Part shown: piece after piece, positions 15,787 to 24,008 of the stretch
Layout of the letters: each line of letters begins with the position of its first letter
How positions within the stretch are numbered: the stretch's first letter is position 1
Assembly: GCF_002920915.1 (NCBI RefSeq)
Contig: NZ_PQVF01000002.1
Location: forward strand, 124,375-188,374
From: Solitalea longa
Lineage (GTDB): Bacteria > Bacteroidota > Bacteroidia > Sphingobacteriales > Sphingobacteriaceae
Direction of reading: 5' to 3'
DNA: 64,000 bases
The notes under the pieces: generated by a model
Told to the model about the DNA's origin: nothing
Databases searched by the model: none
Seen by the model: only the letters and a program-made list of their open reading frames with translations
Made by a program: the position numbers and the translations under genes

Positions 15787-17157
15787 TTATAAGCCCTTTT
15801 TAATAAAATCAGCGGGAACCTGACCTTGCATTCCTTTTAGTTCAATTCCAGAGAGTTTTACAATTAAAGGAGCAACATCAACCATATTCATAATCGGAAT
15901 AACAACTCCTTTTTGTAGTCCCGGACCAAAAGCAACAAAACCGGTTTCTATTTGCTTATGATCGGGAAAATAACCATGAGTCCCTCTAACCTTATCAAAC
16001 TTTTCGATAAGAACTGTTGATTTACCGCCAAAGGTAGTTCCATTTAAACCGGTTAATGCCAATGGGCTATTCGGATCTGCACCAATAGCATCCATTTTGT
16101 CTTTATCAACTAGGGCAAAATAGTTTTTAACTGAATCAGGTACATTTTGCAAAATGGTTTTCACTTTTGCCAGCGTGGCTTTATCGTTAGGATCTTTTAA
16201 TTGTAAGAAAGCCGAACCTCCCGAAGTATGAAACTGCGCTTTCCAATCACCTTTTTTAGCATCGTTAATCAATCCATTTTGCTTCAATAAATAATTAGGA
16301 TTGAAACTTCGATAAATATTCTCGAAACCATGATCGCCCAATATTACAATCAGGGTACTATCGGCAATTCCGGCACGGTTTATACCTTCCATTAATGTTT
16401 TAATGTTTCTATCAGCACCGGCAACAGCGGCTCGAACCATGTATGACTCACGGCCTTCGGCATGTTCATAATGATCAGTACATGCTAGATGGAGCGCTAT
16501 AAAATTAGGTTTGTACTTACGAATGATATAGCTTGAGATACGGGCCACATTCTCATCACCTATCAATTCATTATTTTCTGCACCTAAATCATTCGCTTCT
16601 AAAACACCGGTTGCATTGTCTTGTACTTCCTTCCATAAACCTGCCGGGGCTGTTGCTGCGGAAGTATACGGACGAGCGTCGCTCATGTCTTTATGATTCC
16701 AATACTCCGGAATACGATAATCAATAGGTGCATTTACCGTAACCGGCCAACGTACACAAGCTGTTTTACGACCAGCCTTATGCATGGCGTCCCAAAGCGT
16801 TTCCACTTTAATAGTTTGATAATCCCAATACCATTTACCGCTTTGACCTTCGGCCTCGAACGGAGTATTGTAATAAACACCGTGTTTGGCTGGAGTTACC
16901 CCGGTAACCATTGTTGTATGGTCAGGATAGGTAACTGATGGAAATACCGGATTTAATCCTTGCGCTGCCACACCATTTTTCATTAACTCTCTTACCGTAG
17001 GCATAGCATAAGTACTATCAAGGTAAAACTCAGGTCTGAAACCATCTATCGTAACCAAAACAACATACTTTGCCTGTGCATTTTGAGCCGATACCTTTGA
17101 AGTAAATGCGGCAATAACTGCCAATATCAGCGCACTTGTTATAATTAGTTTTTTCAT
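15787..17157 (-). CDS. Exported NPP-type nucleotide pyrophosphatase/phosphodiesterase
   Basis: Alkaline phosphatase superfamily protein of 456 residues. Signal peptide 1-24 (VSAQ). Metal-site and catalytic residues fit the NPP branch: Asp38 in TIDGF, nucleophile Thr76 in FPSVTYPDH, Asp228 and His232 in TDHYEH, Asp275-His276 in LGDHG, and a late His in GTHGYFPD. NPP enzymes cleave phosphodiester or pyrophosphate bonds outside the cytoplasm with two zinc ions. Second gene of an operon, 19 bases after the Oar-like TonB receptor, under a promoter with 11-bp TTAA-type repeats. A role in phosphate scavenging is an inference. Confidence 0.9.
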   Translation of the reverse strand: MKKLIITSALILAVIAAFTSKVSAQNAQAKYVVLVTIDGFRPEFYLDSTYAMPTVRELMKNGVAAQGLNPVFPSVTYPDHTTMVTGVTPAKHGVYYNTPFEAEGQSGKWYWDYQTIKVETLWDAMHKAGRKTACVRWPVTVNAPIDYRIPEYWNHKDMSDARPYTSAATAPAGLWKEVQDNATGVLEANDLGAENNELIGDENVARISSYIIRKYKPNFIALHLACTDHYEHAEGRESYMVRAAVAGADRNIKTLMEGINRAGIADSTLIVILGDHGFENIYRSFNPNYLLKQNGLINDAKKGDWKAQFHTSGGSAFLQLKDPNDKATLAKVKTILQNVPDSVKNYFALVDKDKMDAIGADPNSPLALTGLNGTTFGGKSTVLIEKFDKVRGTHGYFPDHKQIETGFVAFGPGLQKGVVIPIMNMVDVAPLIVKLSGIELKGMQGQVPADFIKKGL

Positions 17158-17176
17158 GTTAACTTATTTTGAATAA

Positions 17177-20100
17177 TTAAAAACCGTATCGCACTCCTAA
17201 TTGAATTTGGTACGGATTCCCGCTTAAGTTTGAAACTCCGGCATTGGTATTTACACTGTACTTGTAAGTAAGTGCATTCTGATCAAAACCTTTAATAGTA
17301 TAAATACTTGTGGTTCCAACGTTATGATTTACTCCCCATGATTTATTCAGCAAATTGGCAATATTGAATAAGTCGGCAGAAACTTCAACAAACTGGCTTT
17401 TATAGGTTTTCACCTTTTTCATTAATCGAAGATCGAAAACACCATAGAATGGATTCTCTCCACCATTTCTTTCTGCTATTTTACCAAAATTGCTTCTGAT
17501 ATAATCTTTAGTGCTTTTTTCCACATTCGGATTACTTAATATGGCATTGATACCATCTTTCAAATACTGAGGAGTGTTGGGATTATTCGGATCATAGATA
17601 TATGCTAGGTCGTTGGATGCCACAAAGTCGCCATTTACGTTTCCATTAACAGTTAAAGAATAACGGGTTCCTGAAATTCCAGAGAAACGAAGACCAACAC
17701 TTACACCCCAAAACGTTGGCGCGGTACCAAAGAATACTACTTTATTGCGGAATTGATTATCCGAATAACTCATTGAACTAAGGTTACGTGGATCATCTTT
17801 AATGTATTGTACAAGCGTAGCTGTATTGGCTACGTTACCGTTATATGAGGTATTGTCTTTTGATTGATTCCAGGTGTATGATACTGAAACCTCTCCATCT
17901 TTATAATAACGATACGTTCCGTCAAGTACAAATGCAATCTGATTCACTTTTCCTTTGCTTTCTAATTGTAATACCCGACCTACATCAGTTGTTTTGCGCC
18001 CTTTTGTCCAATCGGCGGCACCATTTGAAGTATTGATCGTATTAGCTGGTACATAAACACCACGGTTATCTTCGGCTGCAATACGGAAGTATGGCTCATC
18101 CGCCATATTTCTATCTAAATAAGTATAGTTATTACGCCCCATTGTTAAATAACCGTTAATGCTCATTCTAAAATTCTGGTTAAAAAAGTGAGAATAAGAG
18201 GCATTTGTTTTATACACAGTTGGAACCTTGGCATCCTTTCCGTTCATATTGATAGTAGCCATCTTAGGAACTGAAGGATTGTTGATCAGATCAAGTCCCG
18301 GAGCTGTTGATGGATCCTGACGATAGGAAATGAAGTTAGGAGTAGGTACTGCACTACCACTTAAGTCAACACTCATAATGTGTGAACCATCAAACAACAT
18401 ATTATTAATCATTGAGTAAGGGTTAAGCGCTGAGCCTAAGATACCTCCCCCAAGTCGAATGATATCTTTACCATTTTGAGCAAGATCCCATGTTATTTGA
18501 GCGCGAGGTTGAACCTGGAGTGTGGCCAATTTATTGGCGGTATTCAATCCTAAAGTGTTATAAACTGTTTCGTTGAAGTTAGCCTGATCTAAATAAGTGG
18601 TATAATCCACCCTCACACCTACAGTTACGTCAAAACCAGGGAATGCACTCGTTTGAACCTGTCCGTAAAGGTTTGGAGTTAAAATATTGAATTTAATATT
18701 TTGATCACCCGACAAATAGATCTCACGTGCAAAGCGATACGGAGTTTGGTTATTAAAGTTCTCTAAACCCGTAAAATAAAAGCGCCCGTTGATCTCGCTT
18801 CCGTAAATAGAATTCTGGTTGGTGAAAGATAAGCCACCACCAAAAGTGAAATTGAACTTCCCTTTATTCCAATACAGGTTATCTACAACTTGGATCACGT
18901 TATTATTAAAATAGTCGCCACCATAACGCTGCCCACCAAGTTGTATTGCCGTGGTATAGGTAGAATTATCAGCAGCTACTGAGGTGATATTTTGCACGAT
19001 GGCTCTTGGAATATTGTCTTCAGGCAACTGATCATTGGCAAACAGCTTATTATATTCCCAATAATGCTGCAATTTCAGTTCGTTGGTCAAATTTGAGTTT
19101 AGCGTCGAACGCAATGAGGCCATCAAACTGTTATTCAAACTTCTACGAGAGCTATACACCTCGTAAATATTAATAGCTGTATTATCTCCATCCGATTGAT
19201 TATCCATATCATAGATAAAATTATTTCGAACGGTAAGTAAGCTTTTACCTATTTGCCAGTCTACACGACCAAAAACAGCATTGGTACCCTTGGTTTTATC
19301 GAACTCACCAAATTGTGAAGAGTTAGCTACTCCATATTTGTTTCTGGCAATTAGCAGGTAGTTATCTAAAGTAGCCTGGGTAACATTGTAACGTTTTTCA
19401 TCCGCGGCATTTTGGATTTTAGCAATAATCAATGGACGAGCATCAGCCTGATGATCGAAAGCCAAAAAGAAATGAGCTTTATCCTTGATAATTGGACCCG
19501 ACAGTGAAAAACCATATTGATAGGTTGAAAAGTCCTGATCTCTTTTTAAACCGTTTAATCCATAAGGGCTTGATAAACGATTATTCCGAGCATAGGTAAA
19601 CGCACTTCCTGAAAAGGTATTGGTTCCTGATTTGGTAACGGTACTTATTGTTCCGCCCCCGGCATTACCAAAAGTAACATCATACTGGTTGGTCACTACC
19701 TGAAACTCGCGAACGGCTTCCATCGTAATTGAATAAGCCCCTGTAGGCAATCCTCCGGAAATAGTACCTCTGGCCGCCATACCATCAATGGTATAGTTAG
19801 TTGATGATGGCAACTGCCCTGAAAGACTACTACCTGTACTTAATGGAGATAGATCTGTTAGAGAGGTGAAGTTTCTACCATTTACTGGCAGTTTAGAAAT
19901 ATCTTTAGCCTTAATAGCCGTTGATGATCCAATGTTCTCTATTTTATTTCTTATCGAACCGGCAACAACAACAACTACATCCAATTCTGCAGTTTTCTCC
20001 TTCATTATAAAGGTTACTTGCAATCGATCACCTTGGTTTAATGTAAAGTTGGTTTGTTTCTCGGTGGACATACCTGCCATTTCAACGGTAATTGAGTAAG

Positions 20101-20335
20101 GAGAACCTAATGGCAATTCTTTAAACTGAAACTCACCTTTGTCATTTGAGATCCCTTTGGCAATAAAGCCTGTCGACTCATTTTTCACAGTGATGGATGC
20201 CCTGCTGAGCATTGCTCCTTCAGGCACCTTTATTTTACCGGATATACCGGCAAAATTGGCCTGAGCCATACTGTATAAACTTACAAAGCACAAGAGAATG
20301 CAGAGTAAGAATGATTTTTTGTAATTTTTTTGCAT
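17177..20335 (-). CDS. Oar-like TonB-dependent receptor
   Basis: Protein of 1052 residues. Signal peptide 1-24 (YSMAQ), carboxypeptidase-regulatory-like domain (about 28-110), plug (about 115-230), then a large barrel with the SGTNTFSGSAFTYARNN segment typical of the Oar family, ending in a Phe (VRYGF). Oar proteins are outer-membrane TonB receptors that in Myxococcus and others are tied to adhesion, signal export or protease transport. First gene of an operon with an NPP-type phosphodiesterase; its promoter has phased TTAATT/TTAAAC/GTAACA units. The ligand is unknown; a phosphorylated compound is a guess from context. Confidence 0.92.
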   Translation of the reverse strand: MQKNYKKSFLLCILLCFVSLYSMAQANFAGISGKIKVPEGAMLSRASITVKNESTGFIAKGISNDKGEFQFKELPLGSPYSITVEMAGMSTEKQTNFTLNQGDRLQVTFIMKEKTAELDVVVVVAGSIRNKIENIGSSTAIKAKDISKLPVNGRNFTSLTDLSPLSTGSSLSGQLPSSTNYTIDGMAARGTISGGLPTGAYSITMEAVREFQVVTNQYDVTFGNAGGGTISTVTKSGTNTFSGSAFTYARNNRLSSPYGLNGLKRDQDFSTYQYGFSLSGPIIKDKAHFFLAFDHQADARPLIIAKIQNAADEKRYNVTQATLDNYLLIARNKYGVANSSQFGEFDKTKGTNAVFGRVDWQIGKSLLTVRNNFIYDMDNQSDGDNTAINIYEVYSSRRSLNNSLMASLRSTLNSNLTNELKLQHYWEYNKLFANDQLPEDNIPRAIVQNITSVAADNSTYTTAIQLGGQRYGGDYFNNNVIQVVDNLYWNKGKFNFTFGGGLSFTNQNSIYGSEINGRFYFTGLENFNNQTPYRFAREIYLSGDQNIKFNILTPNLYGQVQTSAFPGFDVTVGVRVDYTTYLDQANFNETVYNTLGLNTANKLATLQVQPRAQITWDLAQNGKDIIRLGGGILGSALNPYSMINNMLFDGSHIMSVDLSGSAVPTPNFISYRQDPSTAPGLDLINNPSVPKMATINMNGKDAKVPTVYKTNASYSHFFNQNFRMSINGYLTMGRNNYTYLDRNMADEPYFRIAAEDNRGVYVPANTINTSNGAADWTKGRKTTDVGRVLQLESKGKVNQIAFVLDGTYRYYKDGEVSVSYTWNQSKDNTSYNGNVANTATLVQYIKDDPRNLSSMSYSDNQFRNKVVFFGTAPTFWGVSVGLRFSGISGTRYSLTVNGNVNGDFVASNDLAYIYDPNNPNTPQYLKDGINAILSNPNVEKSTKDYIRSNFGKIAERNGGENPFYGVFDLRLMKKVKTYKSQFVEVSADLFNIANLLNKSWGVNHNVGTTSIYTIKGFDQNALTYKYSVNTNAGVSNLSGNPYQIQLGVRYGF

Positions 20336-20361
20336 AGTGAAAGTTGTTTTTTGAATAGCTC

Positions 20362-20406
20362 AAAAATGCTTTCACTATGTTACCGGGAGTTTAACTAACA
20401 ATTAAT
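20362..20406 (-). promoter_or_regulatory. Promoter with 11-bp direct repeats (Pho-box-like)
   Basis: On the minus strand three units lie in phase: TTAATT (20406-20401), TTAAAC (20395-20390) and GTAACA (20384-20379), each 11 bp from the last. After a 9-bp gap follows a -7-like box CATTTTTG (20369-20362), one base off TAnnTTTG. The receptor start codon is 26 bases further on. The same unit, period and 9-bp gap occur before the genes at 56587-57951 and 58144-60957. Phased direct repeats next to a weak promoter are the hallmark of OmpR/PhoB-family activator sites. Confidence 0.6.
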
Positions 20407-20558
20407 TTGCAATCACATTGATTATCAGAATATTATCTTATTATTTCATTTAAATAAAAACTTATATTAATAGTTAAAGGAGGGTTAACAATTAGCCATT
20501 AAAGAGGTTGTTTAAATTCATAAAAAGTATTAATTAGATACAATAGCCCTAAATAACA

Positions 20559-20581
20559 AAAGGCACCTATAGGGTGCCTTT
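20559..20581 (-). terminator. Rho-independent terminator
   Basis: 9-bp stem AAAGGCACC / GGTGCCTTT with a 5-base loop, downstream of the GH31 gene. Confidence 0.85.
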
Positions 20582-20612
20582 CAATATCATCAGAAATAAA
20601 TAACCTTTTCAA

Positions 20613-23075
20613 TTAGGCCAATATCTCAATCTTTTTAAACTGTTTGGTAGTAGTAAAAGAAAGAACATTTGTTGCATCAACACTATATTTTTTCATTTCC
20701 TTCCCATCAACCACCACTTTTTTCACTTTAAACGGAAGGCCATAAACAATATGCTCATACTTCTCGTAACGAGGAGTATACATACCAAACATTGTTTGCT
20801 CCATCACAAATGAACCATTGGTTCCTCTTACAGTAATTGTTTTTTCGAGATAAATATCAAGTTTATAGGCAAAGTTTTCACCGTGGTCTTCATAAATGAT
20901 CGACTTTTCTTCCATTTCTGAATACCAGGTTTTTAATGTTAAAAACTCAAGCTCTACTTCATTAACATACTGCATTACAGGATATTCAGGAACTGAGGCA
21001 CCAGCCTTTACAAAAATCGGCATACTATCTAAAGGAGTATTGATCACAAACTCCTTACCTCCCTTATACTTTTGATTATTCCAATAGTCGTACCAGGTAC
21101 CTTTTGGTAAATAAACTTTACGATTGGTTATGCCCGGTTGTAAAACAGGGCAAATCAGTATGCTATCGCCAAAACTAAATTCATCCTCCCGGTAATGATT
21201 GATCTGCTCATTAGGCTCGAGCATTATCACCGGACGTAAAACCGGCATATGATATTTATAATGTTGCCAGAATGCTGAATACAAATAAGGAAGCAACTTA
21301 TAACGCAACTCAATAAATTTTCTACAGATCGATTCAAAAGGCTCACCAAACGACCAAGGCTCACGTTCACGGGTATCACCCGCCGAATGTGCCCTCATTA
21401 ATGGTGTAAATACGCCCAACTGGATCCAACGAGTAAACAATTCTCCATCAGGTTCACCTGTAAAACCGCCAATATCGGTTCCACAGAAAGAAATACCTGA
21501 AATACTCAAACGCTGACACATTACATTCGCCAGTTTCAAGTGTTCCCAGCTAGCAACATTATCGCCTGTCCAAACGGACGAATATCGTTGAACTCCCGAA
21601 TATCCTGCTCTGGTAATGGTAAAAGGCCGTTTATTTTTTTGAAGCTTTTGTAATCCTTCATAAGTAGCTCTTACCATTTGCATTCCGTAAACGTTATGTG
21701 CTTTACGATGTGAACCACGATGATGATCAAAATTATGGCGTACATCGTCAGGGAATGAACCCGAACCAAAAACCGCAGGTTCGTTCATATCGTTCCAAAC
21801 ACCGTCCACACCGGCATCAAGTAATCCCTGGAATAGGCCACCCCACCATTCACGTACTTTCGGGTTGGTAAAATCAGGAAACTGGCATCGACCCGGCCAA
21901 ACGTTACCTTCCATAAAGTAATCGTCACATCGGCGACAGAAATAGTTATTTGCCTTACCTTCCTTAAACACCCAATAATTATCATCTACCTTAATTCCAG
22001 GGTCGATAATTACAACAGTTTTAAATCCAATTTCATCCAGTTCTGTTAACAGCTGTTTGGGATCAGGAAAATATCGGTCATTCCAGGTGAAACACCTGTA
22101 GCCATTCATATAATCAATATCTAGATAAATGGCATCACAAGGAATTTTCTTTTCCCTGAAGGTATTGGCTATTTGTTTTACTTTTTTATCAGGATAATAA
22201 CTCCATCGGCACTGGTGAAAACCCAAAGCCCACATCGGTGGCATTTGATGAGTTCCGGTTAACATGGAATAGCGTTTAACCACATCAACCATTTGAGGCC
22301 CATGAATGTAATAGTAGTTCAGTTCACCACCATCTGACCAAAAGCTTGTACAATCATGGCTCTCAACCGCAAAATCATAATGAGTTTTAAAGGTATTATC
22401 ATAAAAGATACCATAGCAATAGCCTTTGTTCAAACTCATGTAAAAGGGAATGCTCCTATATAAAGGATCCTGATTTTTGGCAAAAGCGTAAGTATCCGTA
22501 TTCCACAACACCTGTCGCTTGCCTCTTAAATTAAATTCAGTAGCCTTATCACCTAAAGCATAAAAATCCTCAGTAGCCTGACAGGTTTTACTGCAGTAAA
22601 CATAGTAACCGCCAAACTGAACATTTTCTTCATAATGCATTGGTTTGGCATCTGAACTCATCAGATTTCCGTTGCGGTCAATAAATGAGATCAGGAAATC
22701 GGCTTTTGTAACTGCGCAGGTTACTTTAGGAGTGGCAATCAGGTATTGGAGTTCAGTTTCGGTGAATTTAACTTCCGTTATAATGTGATCGTACGGATTA
22801 ATAGCGTAAGAAAAATCGGCCAGGAAGGTTCCCTGCGGAGCCATGCGTACCCTGATGATCTCATCACTGATTACCGAAATTTGAACTTTTGAGGCACCGT
22901 CTGAAAATACAAAACGGTTGCCATCAGTTATATAGTTTTTAACCGACTTTAAATATTGCTTGGTAATGGGGCCAAGCGTTACGATGGGATTGTTTAAGAA
23001 CTTTTCCTCATTATTTTCGTCTGGAACTTTTAAAGCCGGGTCAATCATAAGATCGAGGTTTGTTAAATTTTCCAT
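20613..23075 (-). CDS. GH31 alpha-glucosidase family protein
   Basis: Protein of 820 residues without a signal peptide, so probably cytoplasmic. An N-terminal beta-sandwich (about 40-260) precedes a TIM barrel. Substrate residues are in YLDIDYMNGYRCFTWN; the nucleophile is Asp429 in VWNDMNEP; the acid/base is Asp505 in WTGDNVASW. C-terminal beta domains follow. The enzyme hydrolyses terminal alpha-linked glucose from oligosaccharides; some GH31 members cleave alpha-xylosides. Downstream of beta-phosphoglucomutase on the same strand (145-base gap), consistent with use of maltose-type sugars or glycogen breakdown products. Confidence 0.93.
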   Translation of the reverse strand: MENLTNLDLMIDPALKVPDENNEEKFLNNPIVTLGPITKQYLKSVKNYITDGNRFVFSDGASKVQISVISDEIIRVRMAPQGTFLADFSYAINPYDHIITEVKFTETELQYLIATPKVTCAVTKADFLISFIDRNGNLMSSDAKPMHYEENVQFGGYYVYCSKTCQATEDFYALGDKATEFNLRGKRQVLWNTDTYAFAKNQDPLYRSIPFYMSLNKGYCYGIFYDNTFKTHYDFAVESHDCTSFWSDGGELNYYYIHGPQMVDVVKRYSMLTGTHQMPPMWALGFHQCRWSYYPDKKVKQIANTFREKKIPCDAIYLDIDYMNGYRCFTWNDRYFPDPKQLLTELDEIGFKTVVIIDPGIKVDDNYWVFKEGKANNYFCRRCDDYFMEGNVWPGRCQFPDFTNPKVREWWGGLFQGLLDAGVDGVWNDMNEPAVFGSGSFPDDVRHNFDHHRGSHRKAHNVYGMQMVRATYEGLQKLQKNKRPFTITRAGYSGVQRYSSVWTGDNVASWEHLKLANVMCQRLSISGISFCGTDIGGFTGEPDGELFTRWIQLGVFTPLMRAHSAGDTREREPWSFGEPFESICRKFIELRYKLLPYLYSAFWQHYKYHMPVLRPVIMLEPNEQINHYREDEFSFGDSILICPVLQPGITNRKVYLPKGTWYDYWNNQKYKGGKEFVINTPLDSMPIFVKAGASVPEYPVMQYVNEVELEFLTLKTWYSEMEEKSIIYEDHGENFAYKLDIYLEKTITVRGTNGSFVMEQTMFGMYTPRYEKYEHIVYGLPFKVKKVVVDGKEMKKYSVDATNVLSFTTTKQFKKIEILA

Positions 23076-23094
23076 AATTGTTCGGGATTGCTGT

Positions 23095-23116
23095 AAAACT
23101 AACTGAGCTTAGTTTT
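23095..23116 (-). promoter_or_regulatory. 22-bp dyad over the GH31 promoter, operator candidate
   Basis: Perfect inverted repeat AAAACTAA-N6-TTAGTTTT. Its proximal arm contains TAGTTTTA on the minus strand, one base off the TAnnTTTG -7 box, about 18 bases before the GH31 start. A dyad over the promoter suggests a LacI- or GntR-type sugar regulator; the regulator is not in the window. Confidence 0.45.
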
Positions 23117-23220
23117 AATGTCTATTAGTGTAAATATAACACTTTGAGATATTAAAAACCGACTTAGAGAAAAATTAGTGTTTAAACAGTTTCTTCGGAC
23201 AATTAAAAAATGATTGTGAA

Positions 23221-23883
23221 CTACGCGAAGTTTTCAAGTGAAAACAGGTCTTCTAAGCTCATTGCTCCCAAAGAGGGAACCACGAAATGAGCATTTTTAA
23301 GTGCATCTTCAGAACCAATACCTACTGATCGCATACCGGCATTATTGGCCGCTTGAATACCTGATATTGCATCTTCAAAAACAATACAACTATCCGGGTC
23401 AATACCTAATTCACGGGCCGATCGCAAAAATATTTCGGGGTTTGGTTTGCTTTTATTTACAAGGTTTCCATCTACAAGTACAGGAAACTTATTCCTCAGT
23501 TTTACTTTCTCCAATATGATTCCGGCATTTTTACTGGCAGAGGCAATGGCCACTTTTAATCCGGCATTTTGAACTGCTTCAATAAATTCAGCAGCACCAG
23601 TAATCACATCCTTCTCGGTCATAGTGTTGATATGCTCAACATACCAGCGATTTTTCATTTCTGCCAAATCATATAGTTTATCTGCAGAAGTGGAAACACC
23701 TCCAATACTCAAAATAATCCGCAGGCATTCCATGCGGCTTACTCCTTTCAGTTGTTCATTATCTTCTTCGGTTATATCAAATCCCAGTTCATTAGATAAG
23801 CGTTTCCAAGCCAAATAATGAAAATGAGTGGTATCAACAATAACCCCGTCAAGGTCGAATATACAGGCTTTGATGGGCGACAT
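23221..23883 (-). CDS. pgmB: Beta-phosphoglucomutase
   Basis: HAD-superfamily protein of 220 residues. The first motif is CIFDLDGVIVDT with nucleophile Asp10 and acid/base Asp12, followed by THFHYLAWKRL, the cap-domain pattern that distinguishes beta-PGM from other HAD phosphatases. KNAGIILEKV and SKPNPEIFLRSARELG supply the Ser/Lys motifs, and VFEDAISGIQAA the acidic motif. It interconverts beta-glucose-1-phosphate and glucose-6-phosphate, usually after a maltose or trehalose phosphorylase; no phosphorylase is present here. Upstream of the GH31 gene on the same strand. Confidence 0.92.
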   Translation of the reverse strand: MSPIKACIFDLDGVIVDTTHFHYLAWKRLSNELGFDITEEDNEQLKGVSRMECLRIILSIGGVSTSADKLYDLAEMKNRWYVEHINTMTEKDVITGAAEFIEAVQNAGLKVAIASASKNAGIILEKVKLRNKFPVLVDGNLVNKSKPNPEIFLRSARELGIDPDSCIVFEDAISGIQAANNAGMRSVGIGSEDALKNAHFVVPSLGAMSLEDLFSLENFA

Positions 23884-23953
23884 AATAGGTTAATTTAAGA
23901 AGTTGGCAATATCGGTAAGATATGCCTGATTTACAAACTGATTAATTAAACAA

Positions 23954-23983
23954 ATGGCATTACTAATTTCTTAGTAATGCCAT
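23954..23983 (-). terminator. Terminator hairpin of TonB receptor
   Basis: Perfect 13-bp stem ATGGCATTACTAA / TTAGTAATGCCAT with a 4-base loop, 25 bases downstream of the TonB receptor stop. Confidence 0.85.
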
Positions 23984-24008
23984 CAATGTTTTTCTATAAG
24001 AAAATACC

